From Ruminococcaceae bacterium UBA5905 (GTDB lineage: Bacteria; Bacillota; Clostridia; Oscillospirales; Acutalibacteraceae): DNA of 16,906 nucleotides. A program made the translations under genes and the position numbers. Location: positions 1 through 16,906 of the forward strand of contig DJEF01000020.1 in assembly GCA_002431285.1 (NCBI GenBank). The letters are read 5' to 3'. The notes beneath the pieces were generated by a model, which was not told where the DNA came from, did no database searches, and saw nothing but the letters and a program-made list of their open reading frames with translations. Position 1 is the first letter of the stretch. Each line of letters begins with the position of its first letter. Shown here piece by piece: positions 1-6,365 of the stretch.

Positions 1-351
1 GCCAAAAATAAAGATTTATATTACGATGCGCTGGCGCAGTCCCAAAACGGCTGGTATGAGGGGACGGAAAATGTTCTGCCCTTTATCAAGTATCTGCTCG
101 GAACGATTTTGGCGGCATACAAGGACCTGGATGAGCGGGTAGCGCTTGTGGAAACCAAACTGCCCGCACTTGAAATGGTGCGCCGAGCAAGTGAAAATAA
201 AGTCGGGCGGTTCAACAAGCAGGATATCCGTGAGTTATGCCCGACCCTCAGCGACAGCTCCATCGAGGGCGCTTTGCGCAAGCTGGTATCAGACGGCGAA
301 CTGAAAAAAGAGGGCAAAGGAAAAAGCACCTGCTACTTCCGGTTAAAATAA
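1..351 (+). CDS. Fic family protein, C-terminal part (5' end outside window)
   Basis: The frame is open from the first base of the window and ends at TAA 349-351, giving 116 residues of a protein whose start lies upstream. The segment beginning NKDLYYDAL and the run GTENVLPFIKYLLGTILAAY resemble the region after the Fic core in clostridial Fic proteins, followed by a linker and a C-terminal winged-helix-like domain (about GRFNKQDIRELCP to the end, basic tail STCYFRLK). Fic proteins usually transfer AMP to target proteins through an HPFxxGNGR motif, which would lie upstream and cannot be seen. It is the only + strand gene in the left part and is followed by a hairpin at 367-404 that probably terminates it. 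Family assignment rests on the C-terminal pattern alone. Confidence 0.6.
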   Translation, partial: AKNKDLYYDALAQSQNGWYEGTENVLPFIKYLLGTILAAYKDLDERVALVETKLPALEMVRRASENKVGRFNKQDIRELCPTLSDSSIEGALRKLVSDGELKKEGKGKSTCYFRLK

Positions 352-366
352 TTTTTACGGCACAAA

Positions 367-404
367 ACCGCAGCCCCGCACCTTTTGAATGAGGTGTGGG
401 GCTG
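367..404 (+). terminator. Hairpin after the Fic gene; copy A of a flanking repeat
   Basis: Arms 372-383 and 392-403 pair over 12 bp with one G-U, around an 8-nt loop, and are followed by GGTTTCTTCATT. Position 16 nt after the Fic stop fits an intrinsic terminator with a weak U tract. A 38-nt sequence here matches 2949-2986 at 34 of 38 positions in the same orientation. Confidence 0.6.
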
Positions 405-418
405 GTTTCTTCATTATA

Positions 419-462
419 TTGGGGAGCAAAATGCGCAGTTAGCATCAAGATTTGTTCCCCAA
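419..462. repeat. Imperfect inverted repeat, 12-bp arms
   Basis: TTGGGGAGCAAA at 419-430 pairs with TTTGTTCCCCAA at 451-462, with one G-T and a 20-nt loop. It lies just past the point where the truncated minus-strand gene stops resembling its family (about 480), so it could be a fold at the recombination junction, a small element end or an operon-end hairpin. There is no U tract in either direction, so I do not call a terminator. Confidence 0.4.
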
Positions 463-479
463 TTTTGCGAATACACAAT

Positions 480-568
480 ATAGTATTGTCGATACCCTTT
501 GCCATCACAACACCGAAGCAGGCGTTTGGTAGCTTTTCAAAAATCTCTTTTTCCACAATGAACTTCAT
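480..568 (-). pseudogene. Truncated B3/B4-domain protein (N-terminal remnant)
   Basis: An ATG at 568 follows a good ribosome binding site (GGAGGG, 7 nt spacing) 15 nt after the merR stop. It encodes MKFIVEKEIFEKLPNACFGV then VMAKGIDNT, which resembles the N-terminus of bacterial proteins with the B3/B4 domain found in phenylalanyl-tRNA synthetase beta. Family proteins are roughly 210-240 residues. Here the resemblance stops after about 29 codons; the frame runs on to 248 but into the inverted repeat at 419-462 and antisense to the Fic terminator and Fic coding sequence, with no domain-like content. I read this as the start of the third gene of the MATE-merR operon, cut off by a deletion or recombination. 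The family call comes from memory of the pattern. Confidence 0.5.
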
Positions 569-583
569 ACTCAGTCCCTCCGA

Positions 584-1408
584 TCATTCGCACTTGACAG
601 GGATACAGATCTCGGTCACAAATTTCTCCGTATCGTTGGTAATGCCATAGTCAATGAGCGTGATCTCACGGGAAAAACCGCATATCTGAAGGTGGTGCTC
701 CCTTATAATCTCCTCCAGCTTTCGGTATTGCTCTGGAGACTGAAGATGATGCCCATGAAAACGGGCACGAACGCAGAGGGTCTCCGGCAGCGAGAGAAGT
801 GCGCCATCAAACCGGTCTGCTTCATCCAGCAGCAGGAATGTCCCGTCGTATTGCGCATATTGCTTTTCTTTGAGGTGCTGCTCAGAAATGCTGAAGCCGA
901 CCTTTCCGAGAAAGATGATCGCTTCGGTTTGTGCCGCCGCAAGATCACAGGTGGACAAGTCCAGGTTTTCCGGCTCCTGCGCTGTGGTGTGATTCTCAGT
1001 CCAAAAAATGCGGCAAGCCGGAACACGCACGATCTCAATGCGCCCCAATACGGCGTTCTGCGCATCACGCAGACGCTGCATTTGTGCGTCGATCTTCCGC
1101 TCTATGCGGGCAAGCTCCTGCTGCTTTTCCGCAACGATTACTTTTTGACGGCTGAGCTTTTCCTCTATTTTATCAATATCACGATCATGCAGGAAATCTT
1201 CAATGTCATCCAGCGACATATCCAGTGCGCGAAGGTAACGAATGGTATTGAATGACTCAAATTGACGCGGGCTATAATAGCGATAACCCGTATCCGGGTC
1301 AACATATTCCGGCTTGATCAATCCACAGCTCTCATAATGGCGGATACTGCTGACACTCAGATGAAAAAGCCGTGCCATTTCCCCAATGGAAAAAAGTCTT
1401 TTATTCAT
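584..1408 (-). CDS. MerR family regulator, BmrR-like, with GyrI-like effector domain
   Basis: A 274-residue transcription factor. Residues 1-70 are the MerR winged helix (FSIGEMARLFHLSVSSIRHY, then GLIKPEYVDPDTGYRYYSPRQ), residues about 75-115 form the dimerising coiled coil, and residues about 120-274 are a GyrI/BmrR-type ligand-binding domain ending in ITLIDYGITNDTEKFVTEI, typical of this subfamily. BmrR-type proteins bind hydrophobic or cationic drugs and activate an efflux gene by untwisting a promoter with a long spacer. The start ATG at 1408 lies 8 nt inside the end of the MATE gene and is preceded by AAAGGAGG, so the two are translationally coupled. It very likely controls its own operon through the 19-bp-spacer promoter at 2805-2835. 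The inducing compound cannot be read from the sequence. Confidence 0.93.
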   Translation of the reverse strand: MNKRLFSIGEMARLFHLSVSSIRHYESCGLIKPEYVDPDTGYRYYSPRQFESFNTIRYLRALDMSLDDIEDFLHDRDIDKIEEKLSRQKVIVAEKQQELARIERKIDAQMQRLRDAQNAVLGRIEIVRVPACRIFWTENHTTAQEPENLDLSTCDLAAAQTEAIIFLGKVGFSISEQHLKEKQYAQYDGTFLLLDEADRFDGALLSLPETLCVRARFHGHHLQSPEQYRKLEEIIREHHLQICGFSREITLIDYGITNDTEKFVTEICIPVKCE

Positions 1409-2768
1409 GCTGTCCCTCCTTTAGGTTATGCGCAGCTTTTCGCATGAGCAGGCCAAAAATGACGAGACACACAATGTTCGAAAAGAGCGACCCCATTGCA
1501 GAGGAAAGCCCCATGGGGAAAAGAGTTGCAGGGAACCGCTTGGATGTAAGATATGCGCCGGGTATCCGAATGCACATGATGGAGAGCGCATTATGCAAAA
1601 AGGAAAAACCGGAACGGCCGATGGCACAGAAGTAGCCGCTGAAGCTGAACTGGAGGCCGGCGAAAAAGCTGTCCCACACATAGCCCCGCAGATATTGCCC
1701 GCCAAGACGAATGACCTCCGCTCCATCCGTTCGGGAAGAATCCGTGAAAAGTGCAACAATCGGTTCCGCAATGAATTGAACGCTCACAGCGATCACGAGG
1801 CTGACGGATAAGGCAAGCAATACGGCACAGCGAAGGGTTTTTACGGCCCGTTCCGGCTTGCCCGCACCGATATTCTGAGCCCCCAACGCCGAAACCGTGG
1901 AGAGCATCGAGGACGGAATCAGGAACAGAAAGCTCATTATCTTCTCAACAATACCAACTGCCGCTGCATCGTTCAGGCCACGGTGATTGGCAATGATCGT
2001 AATGACGATGAAAGAAATTTGGATAAAGCCATCCTGTAATGTGATTGGAATACCGATTTTCAAAATTTTCCCCATTACCGGGCGGCTGGGCTTGAAGTCG
2101 GATTTCTCCAAAACGATGCTCTTTCGCTTCAAAATTACGATCAGCGAGACAACTACGCTGATCGCCTGGGATACCGTTGTGCCCAGCGCAGCTCCGGCAG
2201 GACCGAGGCGGAACACACCCATAAAGAGATAGTCCAAGCCGATATTGGCGGCACAGGCAACGGCAATAAAGTACATCGGGCTTTTGCTGTCGCCCATACC
2301 ACGGAAAATAGAGCTGATGATGTTATACGCTGTGATAAAGGGAATGCCGACAAAGCAGATGGTCAGGTACGCCACCGTGCCGTCCACGGCTTCCGTCGGG
2401 GTGGACATTGCCGAAACGATGGGGCGCACCAGCACCAGCAAGACCGCCATCAGCGTGATGGATACCGCCATAAAGAGCGTCACGGTATTGCCCACATCTT
2501 TTGCCGCTTGCCTGCGGTCACCCGCACCGATGGCTTGCCCGATGCTGACGGTAGTTCCCATCGCAAGCCCGACGATCATCACCGTGAGCATATGCATAAC
2601 CTGTGAGCCGATAGAAACGGCGGTGGTGCTGGCAACGCCCTCAAACTGACCGATGATGAACAGGTCGGCCATCCCGTAAAGCGTCTGCAAGAAATATGAG
2701 AGTAAGTACGGCAGCGAGAACAGAATGACATTTTTGAATACGCTGCCGGTGGTTAAGTTCTTTTCCAT
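1401..2768 (-). CDS. MATE family multidrug efflux transporter
   Basis: A 455-residue inner-membrane protein with about twelve hydrophobic segments in two homologous halves, the usual size for the MATE family. The start MEKNLTTGSVFKNVILFSLP and the segment LYGMADLFIIGQFEGV are characteristic of clostridial MATE pumps (NorM/DinF superfamily), which export drugs or metabolites in exchange for Na+ or H+. The ATG at 2768 is preceded by AAGGAA at a spacing of about 8 nt. It is the first gene of the MATE-merR operon, and regulation by the adjacent MerR protein is strongly suggested by the promoter structure. Substrate is unknown. Confidence 0.95.
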   Translation of the reverse strand: MEKNLTTGSVFKNVILFSLPYLLSYFLQTLYGMADLFIIGQFEGVASTTAVSIGSQVMHMLTVMIVGLAMGTTVSIGQAIGAGDRRQAAKDVGNTVTLFMAVSITLMAVLLVLVRPIVSAMSTPTEAVDGTVAYLTICFVGIPFITAYNIISSIFRGMGDSKSPMYFIAVACAANIGLDYLFMGVFRLGPAGAALGTTVSQAISVVVSLIVILKRKSIVLEKSDFKPSRPVMGKILKIGIPITLQDGFIQISFIVITIIANHRGLNDAAAVGIVEKIMSFLFLIPSSMLSTVSALGAQNIGAGKPERAVKTLRCAVLLALSVSLVIAVSVQFIAEPIVALFTDSSRTDGAEVIRLGGQYLRGYVWDSFFAGLQFSFSGYFCAIGRSGFSFLHNALSIMCIRIPGAYLTSKRFPATLFPMGLSSAMGSLFSNIVCLVIFGLLMRKAAHNLKEGQHE

Positions 2769-2804
2769 TGCGCTTGTTCCTTCTTTGCATTTAATGACTC
2801 TTAT

Positions 2805-2835
2805 ATTATAAACTCTATAACGGTTGTAGAGTCAA
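2805..2835 (-). promoter_or_regulatory. MerR-type promoter and operator of the MATE-merR operon
   Basis: On the minus strand TTGACT (2830-2835) and TATAAT (2805-2810) are separated by 19 bp instead of 17, the hallmark of MerR-activated promoters. A 21-bp dyad at 2812-2832 (ACTCTA...TAGAGT, inner AAC/GTT) fills the spacer, with 9 of 10 positions symmetric about a central base. The MATE start lies 37 bp downstream of the -10 box. Confidence 0.88.
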
Positions 2836-3263
2836 GAGGAAAATTAAAAAATGTGCGCAAAAATAGAAAAACGTTTTTTACTATCTGCTTGATTGCTTTT
2901 AAATGACGAAATTTCGTGCTTACCTATGACAAAAAACACGGTATAAACACCGCAGCCCCGCACCATTTGAATTAGGCGCGGGGCTGCATTTTCTATCTCT
3001 GCCGGTTTGAACCCCGACCGCTAAAATCCACACATGATTTTTGGTGCGGTTTCCCTCAACCGGGTGTTTTGAAAATCGGCAAATTTCTGTTCGGCGAAAA
3101 TTATTCTAATACACCAAAAAGTAGGCAAGCCTTAAAAAGCCTGATTTCATGCGGTGTTTGGCAGTTTTTAATTCTAATATTCACGGACGGAAAAGAGAAT
3201 AAAATCGGCTCAAAAATGCATCGGAAAAGCAAAAAATCAAGGTCGGAGAATTTTCACCGAATA
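2836..3263. other. AT-rich gene-free stretch between MATE promoter and tRNA terminator
   Basis: No credible coding sequence. It contains the repeat hairpin at 2949-2986, several A/T-rich runs, and near 3003-3021 a short GGTTTGAACCCC stretch that looks like a tRNA T-arm but has no tRNA around it. This could be the decayed end of an inserted element, since it lies on the 3' side of tRNA-Ser. No integrase or obvious attachment duplication is visible. Confidence 0.5.
2949..2986 (+). terminator. Repeat hairpin, copy B, terminator-like
   Basis: GCAGCCCCGC at 2952-2961 pairs perfectly with 2978-2987, followed by ATTTTCT on the + strand. It matches the Fic-end hairpin (367-404) at 34 of 38 positions, same orientation. 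No + strand gene ends before it, so either a gene has been lost or the terminator was duplicated with the cassette it flanks. Confidence 0.5.
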
Positions 3264-3297
3264 GAAAAAGCCCTTGAAAACACTGGGTTTTCAAGGG
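3264..3297 (-). terminator. Intrinsic terminator of tRNA-Ser
   Basis: Arms 3271-3281 and 3287-3297 form an 11-bp perfect stem with a 5-nt loop, followed on the minus strand by CTTTTTCT. It lies 7 nt past the tRNA CCA end. Confidence 0.9.
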
Positions 3298-3303
3298 TTC
3301 CTT

Positions 3304-3392
3304 TGGCGGAGAGGATGGGATTCGAACCCATGTGCGATTGCTCGCAAACTGATTTCGAGTCAGCCCCGTTATGACCACTTCGATACCTCTCC
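3304..3392 (-). tRNA. tRNA-Ser (anticodon CGA)
   Basis: The minus strand gives acceptor arms GGAGAGG / CCTCTCC, discriminator G and an encoded CCA (3304-3306). The anticodon loop CTCGAAA lies in the stem GCTGA...TCAGT, so the anticodon is CGA, reading UCG. A long variable arm (TTGCGAGCAATCGCA) is typical of serine tRNAs, and the T-arm is TGGGTTCGAATCCCA. Length with CCA is 89 nt. Transcription probably starts at the strong promoter 3599-3627, leaving a leader of about 200 nt. Confidence 0.96.
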
Positions 3393-3398
3393 ATGTAT

Positions 3399-3592
3399 GT
3401 TAACTCGGAAAGCCGAGATTAACGCAAATATTCGGTTGTATTAGAATTCCTGTTAGAGCTCACGGTGTGCCAGCGGCGGGCAAGTGCCCGAAACCCGCAC
3501 GGTTAAAGGCTTTTCGGAAGATGGACTTCCGTCAGCCGAAGGAGATTTCGAGTGCTGCACATCCATTTGTTTGGACGCCCCTGACCCTCTGC
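3399..3592 (-). ncRNA. Structured RNA / long leader upstream of tRNA-Ser, family unknown
   Basis: This stretch lies between a perfect promoter and the tRNA 5' end and has no reading frame worth calling. By eye it folds well: a long-range stem of 9 of 10 pairs (3576-3585 with 3469-3478); hairpin 3560-3565/3572-3577, which overlaps that stem by 2 nt; a two-part hairpin 3508-3511/3534-3537 plus 3515-3520/3526-3531; hairpin 3477-3481/3486-3490; and an inverted repeat at 3399-3423 six nt before the mature tRNA. I looked for SRP RNA (no GGAA/AGCAG core), 6S RNA (no closing stem joining the transcript ends), tmRNA and T-box motifs and found none. It may be an independent small RNA or a processed tRNA leader. 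Confidence 0.45.
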
Positions 3593-3598
3593 CTTGCC

Positions 3599-3627
3599 AT
3601 TATACAGAAGTTTTTAGGATTTGTCAA
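3599..3627 (-). promoter_or_regulatory. Perfect sigma-A promoter for leader RNA and tRNA-Ser
   Basis: Minus strand TTGACA (3622-3627), 17-bp spacer ending in TG one base before the -10, then TATAAT (3599-3604). Predicted start is about 3592. Confidence 0.88.
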
Positions 3628-3783
3628 CCGGAGCGGGTCGGTTTTTCCGGCCTACCGGCAAAAAAACACCGATTTTGCCGTTGGCGGCAGTTGATTTATG
3701 AAAAAAACATGGCTTGACCACGGTGCATTCGATAGTACAGTCAACGGGAGACGCGTGTTTCGGACAGGAAAGCCGACCGGCAG
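3628..3783. other. Gene-free stretch between the leader-RNA promoter and pcrA
   Basis: No supported gene. It holds a short hairpin flanked by T and A runs (3642-3664, core CCGG-CCTA-CCGG) that lacks a trailing U tract in either direction. Confidence 0.4.
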
Positions 3784-3812
3784 GGAGCCCCGCATTAAAG
3801 GCGCGGGGCTCC
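3784..3812 (-). terminator. Hairpin downstream of pcrA
   Basis: A perfect 10-bp stem (3784-3793 with 3803-3812) lies 11 nt beyond the pcrA stop. It lacks a U run, so termination would be weak. The arm sequence AGCCCCGC/GCGGGGCT also occurs in the hairpins at 367-404 and 2949-2986. Confidence 0.55.
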
Positions 3813-3822
3813 TCATGCGGTT

Positions 3823-6279
3823 TTACCGCTTTGTCAGCTTGGCGTAGTTGGCCATGAGCTTTTTCTGTCCGGCCCGGTCGAAGTCGATGACCAGCAGGGT
3901 ATCCCCCGCCATGGGAGTCATGCCCACAATGGTGCCATCACCGAAACTCATATGGCGCACCGCGTCACCCACCCGCCATTGAGCGGCAGCAGGCTTCGCA
4001 GCGGCCTGGGCCACGGTGATGCGGGCGCCGCCGGTGGAGCGGGGTGCGGGAGCGGTGGTGCGAAAAGCCGCAGCGCTGTGGGCGGGGCGGGTGTCGTTGC
4101 CGCGGTTCGTGCCCGGACGGCTGCTGCCAAACCGCCCGCCGCCGAATCCGCTATAATCATTGACGGCACGGCAGCGATTGACTTCCTCCTTGACCTCCGG
4201 GGGGATTTCTTCCAGAAACCGGGAGGGCTGATTGCGGGTGGTTTGCCCATACAGCATCCGCTCCCGGGCGCGGGTGATATACAGCTCCTCCCGAGCGCGG
4301 GTGATGGCCACATAACACAGCCGCCGATCCTCCTCCAGCTCCACCGGGTCGAACATGGTCTGATAGCCGGGGAAAATGCCGTCTTCAAATCCCGGCAGGA
4401 ACACCACCGGGAATTCCAGCCCCTTGGCGGCGTGCATCGTCATAAGGGTGGCGGCGTCGGCGTTGGCATCAAAATTGTCGATGTCGGTCATCAGCGCCTG
4501 CTCTTCTAAGAATCCTGACAGCTCCGGCAGGTCGTCGCCGCAGTTTTTCTCATATTGACGGATGGTGGAGGACAGTTCTTCCAGATTCTCCACCCGTCCC
4601 GCCTCGGCGTCTCCGGCCTCTTTCCACATGGACAGATAACCGGAGCGCTCCAGCATGGTGGTATACAACAAATGCAGGGAGTTCTCCGGATCGGCCGCCA
4701 TTTGCCGCAGATCCTCCATCATTTCTACGAAAACCCCAATACGGGCGGCGGCTCGGGACAGGGCCGGGTATTCGCCCGCCCGGGACAGCACGGCATACAG
4801 CGGTTCCCCCAGTCCGGCGGCGATCTCCGCCGCCGCCTCCACGGTGGCGTCCCCGATGCCCCGCTTGGGCTGGTTGATGATGCGGCGCAGGCTCACCTCG
4901 TCCTCCGGGTTGTTGATCACCCGCAGATACGCCATGGCATCCCGTACCTCCTGGGTATCGTTGAACCGGTGACCGCCGATGACCCGGTAGGGGACGCCGC
5001 TGCGTACCAGCGCCTGCTCCACGGCGTTAGACTGGGCGTTGGCCCGGTACAGGACGGCGTATTCGGAGAATCGCCGCCCGGCGGCCACGCCGGACAGGAT
5101 GGTGTCGGCGATAAATCGCCCCTCCTCCTCGGCGTTATCCACCGTCACTTCTCGCACCGGGTCGCCGGCGCCGTTGTCTGTCCACAGAGTCTTGCCCTTG
5201 CGCCCCTTGTTGCAGGCAATGACGCCGTTGGCGGCGGTGAGGATTCGCTGGGTGGAGCGGTAATTCTGCTCCAGCCGGATCACCCGGCAGCCGGGAAACT
5301 CCTCCTCGAAATTCAGAATATTCTCGATGGTAGCGCCCCGGAATTTATAGATGCTCTGGTCGTCGTCGCCCACTACGCACAGGTTGCCGCTTTTCGCCGC
5401 CAGCAGGCTCACCAGCTGGTACTGGGCATGGTTGGTGTCCTGATACTCGTCCACCATCAGGTAGCGAAAGCGGTTCTGATAGCGCTCCAGCACCGCCGGA
5501 TGGGTGCGGAACAGTTCCACCGTGCGGCACAGCAAATCGTCGAAATCCATGGCGTCCGCATCCCGCAGCTTTTGCTGATACAGTCGATAGGCGCGCGCCA
5601 CCAGCCGCAGGCGAATGTCTGCGCCGTTTTCGTGGGCGGCGGCATACTCCGCCGGGTCTATCAGCTCGTCCTTTGCCCGGCTGATCTCCCCTAAAATCGC
5701 CTTGTGCCCCAGCGTTTTCTCGTCGATGTTCAGCTCTTTCATGCAGTTTTTCATCAGACGGCGGCTGTCATCGGTGTCGTAAATGGTGAAATGCCGGGAA
5801 TAGCCCAGCGCTTCCCCCTCCCGGCGCAGGATCCGGGCGCAGAAGGAGTGGAAGGTGCTGGCGCACACTTCGTTTCCCTCGTCCCCCAGCATCCGGCACA
5901 GCCGTTCCTTCAGTTCGCCCGCCGCTTTATTGGTAAAGGTGATGGCGAGAATCCGCCAGGCCGGGCAGGGGTCGACCGCCAGTCGATCCAGAAGAGCGCC
6001 ATCCGGCTGCTGCGTTCCTGCCGCACACGCCCGCAGTGCCTCCTCCTGAGCGGGGGAGAGAGCAGCGGGCACGCCGGTGCTCTCGTAGGCGCGCCCAAAA
6101 CGGATGAGATTGGCGATGCGGTTGATCAGCACGGTTGTCTTGCCGCTGCCGGCGCCCGCTAAAATCAACAGCGGCCCTTCGGTGCAGAATACCGCCTGCC
6201 GCTGGGGGGCATTCATCCGGGAAAACTGCCGATCAAGCACCTTCCGGCGCAGGTCGATAAATTCGTCTGGAGTCAGCAT
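3823..6279 (-). CDS. pcrA: ATP-dependent DNA helicase PcrA/UvrD
   Basis: An 818-residue SF1A 3'-5' helicase acting in nucleotide excision repair, rolling-circle replication and removal of recombinase or RNA polymerase. All family motifs are present: Q motif MNAPQRQAV (22-30), Walker A GAGSGKTT (42-49), TFTNKAAGELKERL (Ia), MVDEYQDTN (275-283, motif II), GDDDQSIYKFRGA (III), EQNYRS (IV), MTMHAAKGLEFPVVFLPG (V) and YVAITRARE (VI). A low-complexity linker (about 700-765) leads to the C-terminal Tudor-like fold (from WRVGDAVRHMSFGDG), the RNA polymerase contact in PcrA. Residues about 61-106 are an insertion between the Walker A region and motif Ia, absent from the Bacillus enzyme. ATG 6279 is preceded by AAAGGAA at a normal distance. 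Confidence 0.97.
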   Translation of the reverse strand: MLTPDEFIDLRRKVLDRQFSRMNAPQRQAVFCTEGPLLILAGAGSGKTTVLINRIANLIRFGRAYESTGVPAALSPAQEEALRACAAGTQQPDGALLDRLAVDPCPAWRILAITFTNKAAGELKERLCRMLGDEGNEVCASTFHSFCARILRREGEALGYSRHFTIYDTDDSRRLMKNCMKELNIDEKTLGHKAILGEISRAKDELIDPAEYAAAHENGADIRLRLVARAYRLYQQKLRDADAMDFDDLLCRTVELFRTHPAVLERYQNRFRYLMVDEYQDTNHAQYQLVSLLAAKSGNLCVVGDDDQSIYKFRGATIENILNFEEEFPGCRVIRLEQNYRSTQRILTAANGVIACNKGRKGKTLWTDNGAGDPVREVTVDNAEEEGRFIADTILSGVAAGRRFSEYAVLYRANAQSNAVEQALVRSGVPYRVIGGHRFNDTQEVRDAMAYLRVINNPEDEVSLRRIINQPKRGIGDATVEAAAEIAAGLGEPLYAVLSRAGEYPALSRAAARIGVFVEMMEDLRQMAADPENSLHLLYTTMLERSGYLSMWKEAGDAEAGRVENLEELSSTIRQYEKNCGDDLPELSGFLEEQALMTDIDNFDANADAATLMTMHAAKGLEFPVVFLPGFEDGIFPGYQTMFDPVELEEDRRLCYVAITRAREELYITRARERMLYGQTTRNQPSRFLEEIPPEVKEEVNRCRAVNDYSGFGGGRFGSSRPGTNRGNDTRPAHSAAAFRTTAPAPRSTGGARITVAQAAAKPAAAQWRVGDAVRHMSFGDGTIVGMTPMAGDTLLVIDFDRAGQKKLMANYAKLTKR

Positions 6280-6307
6280 GGCACACGTTCCTTTCCGCGT
6301 CGGTCAC

Positions 6308-6338
6308 AAAAAGGCCGGGTGTAGCACCCGACCTTTTT
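6308..6338 (-). terminator. Intrinsic terminator after oadB
   Basis: AAAAAGG-C-CGGGTG pairs with CACCCG-A-CCTTTTT (one mismatch, 3-nt loop). It lies between the oadB stop and the pcrA start and gives a U tract when read on the minus strand. Confidence 0.85.
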
Positions 6339-6365
6339 GCCGTTGGTTTGTCGTTAGAGATTCAA

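Noticed and set aside
3003..3021. A T-arm-like GGTTTGAACCCC that might mark a second tRNA or attachment site
   Set aside because: No acceptor or anticodon arms fit around it, and it does not match the T-arm of the neighbouring tRNA-Ser.
3424..3592. SRP RNA, 6S RNA, tmRNA or T-box leader upstream of tRNA-Ser
   Set aside because: No GGAA/AGCAG SRP core, no closing stem between transcript ends as in 6S, no tRNA-like ends, and no T-box sequence. The region is kept only as an unassigned structured RNA.
3642..3664. T-run/CCGG hairpin/A-run as a bidirectional terminator for pcrA
   Set aside because: Read in either direction, the U run precedes the stem and the A run follows it, which is the wrong order for intrinsic termination.
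3467..3717. Two short + strand open frames between tRNA-Ser and pcrA
   Set aside because: They run antisense to the leader RNA and its promoter, overlap each other in different frames, and show no protein-like pattern.
4555..5694. A 379-codon + strand open frame opposite pcrA
   Set aside because: Shadow of pcrA, whose motifs are all intact on the minus strand.
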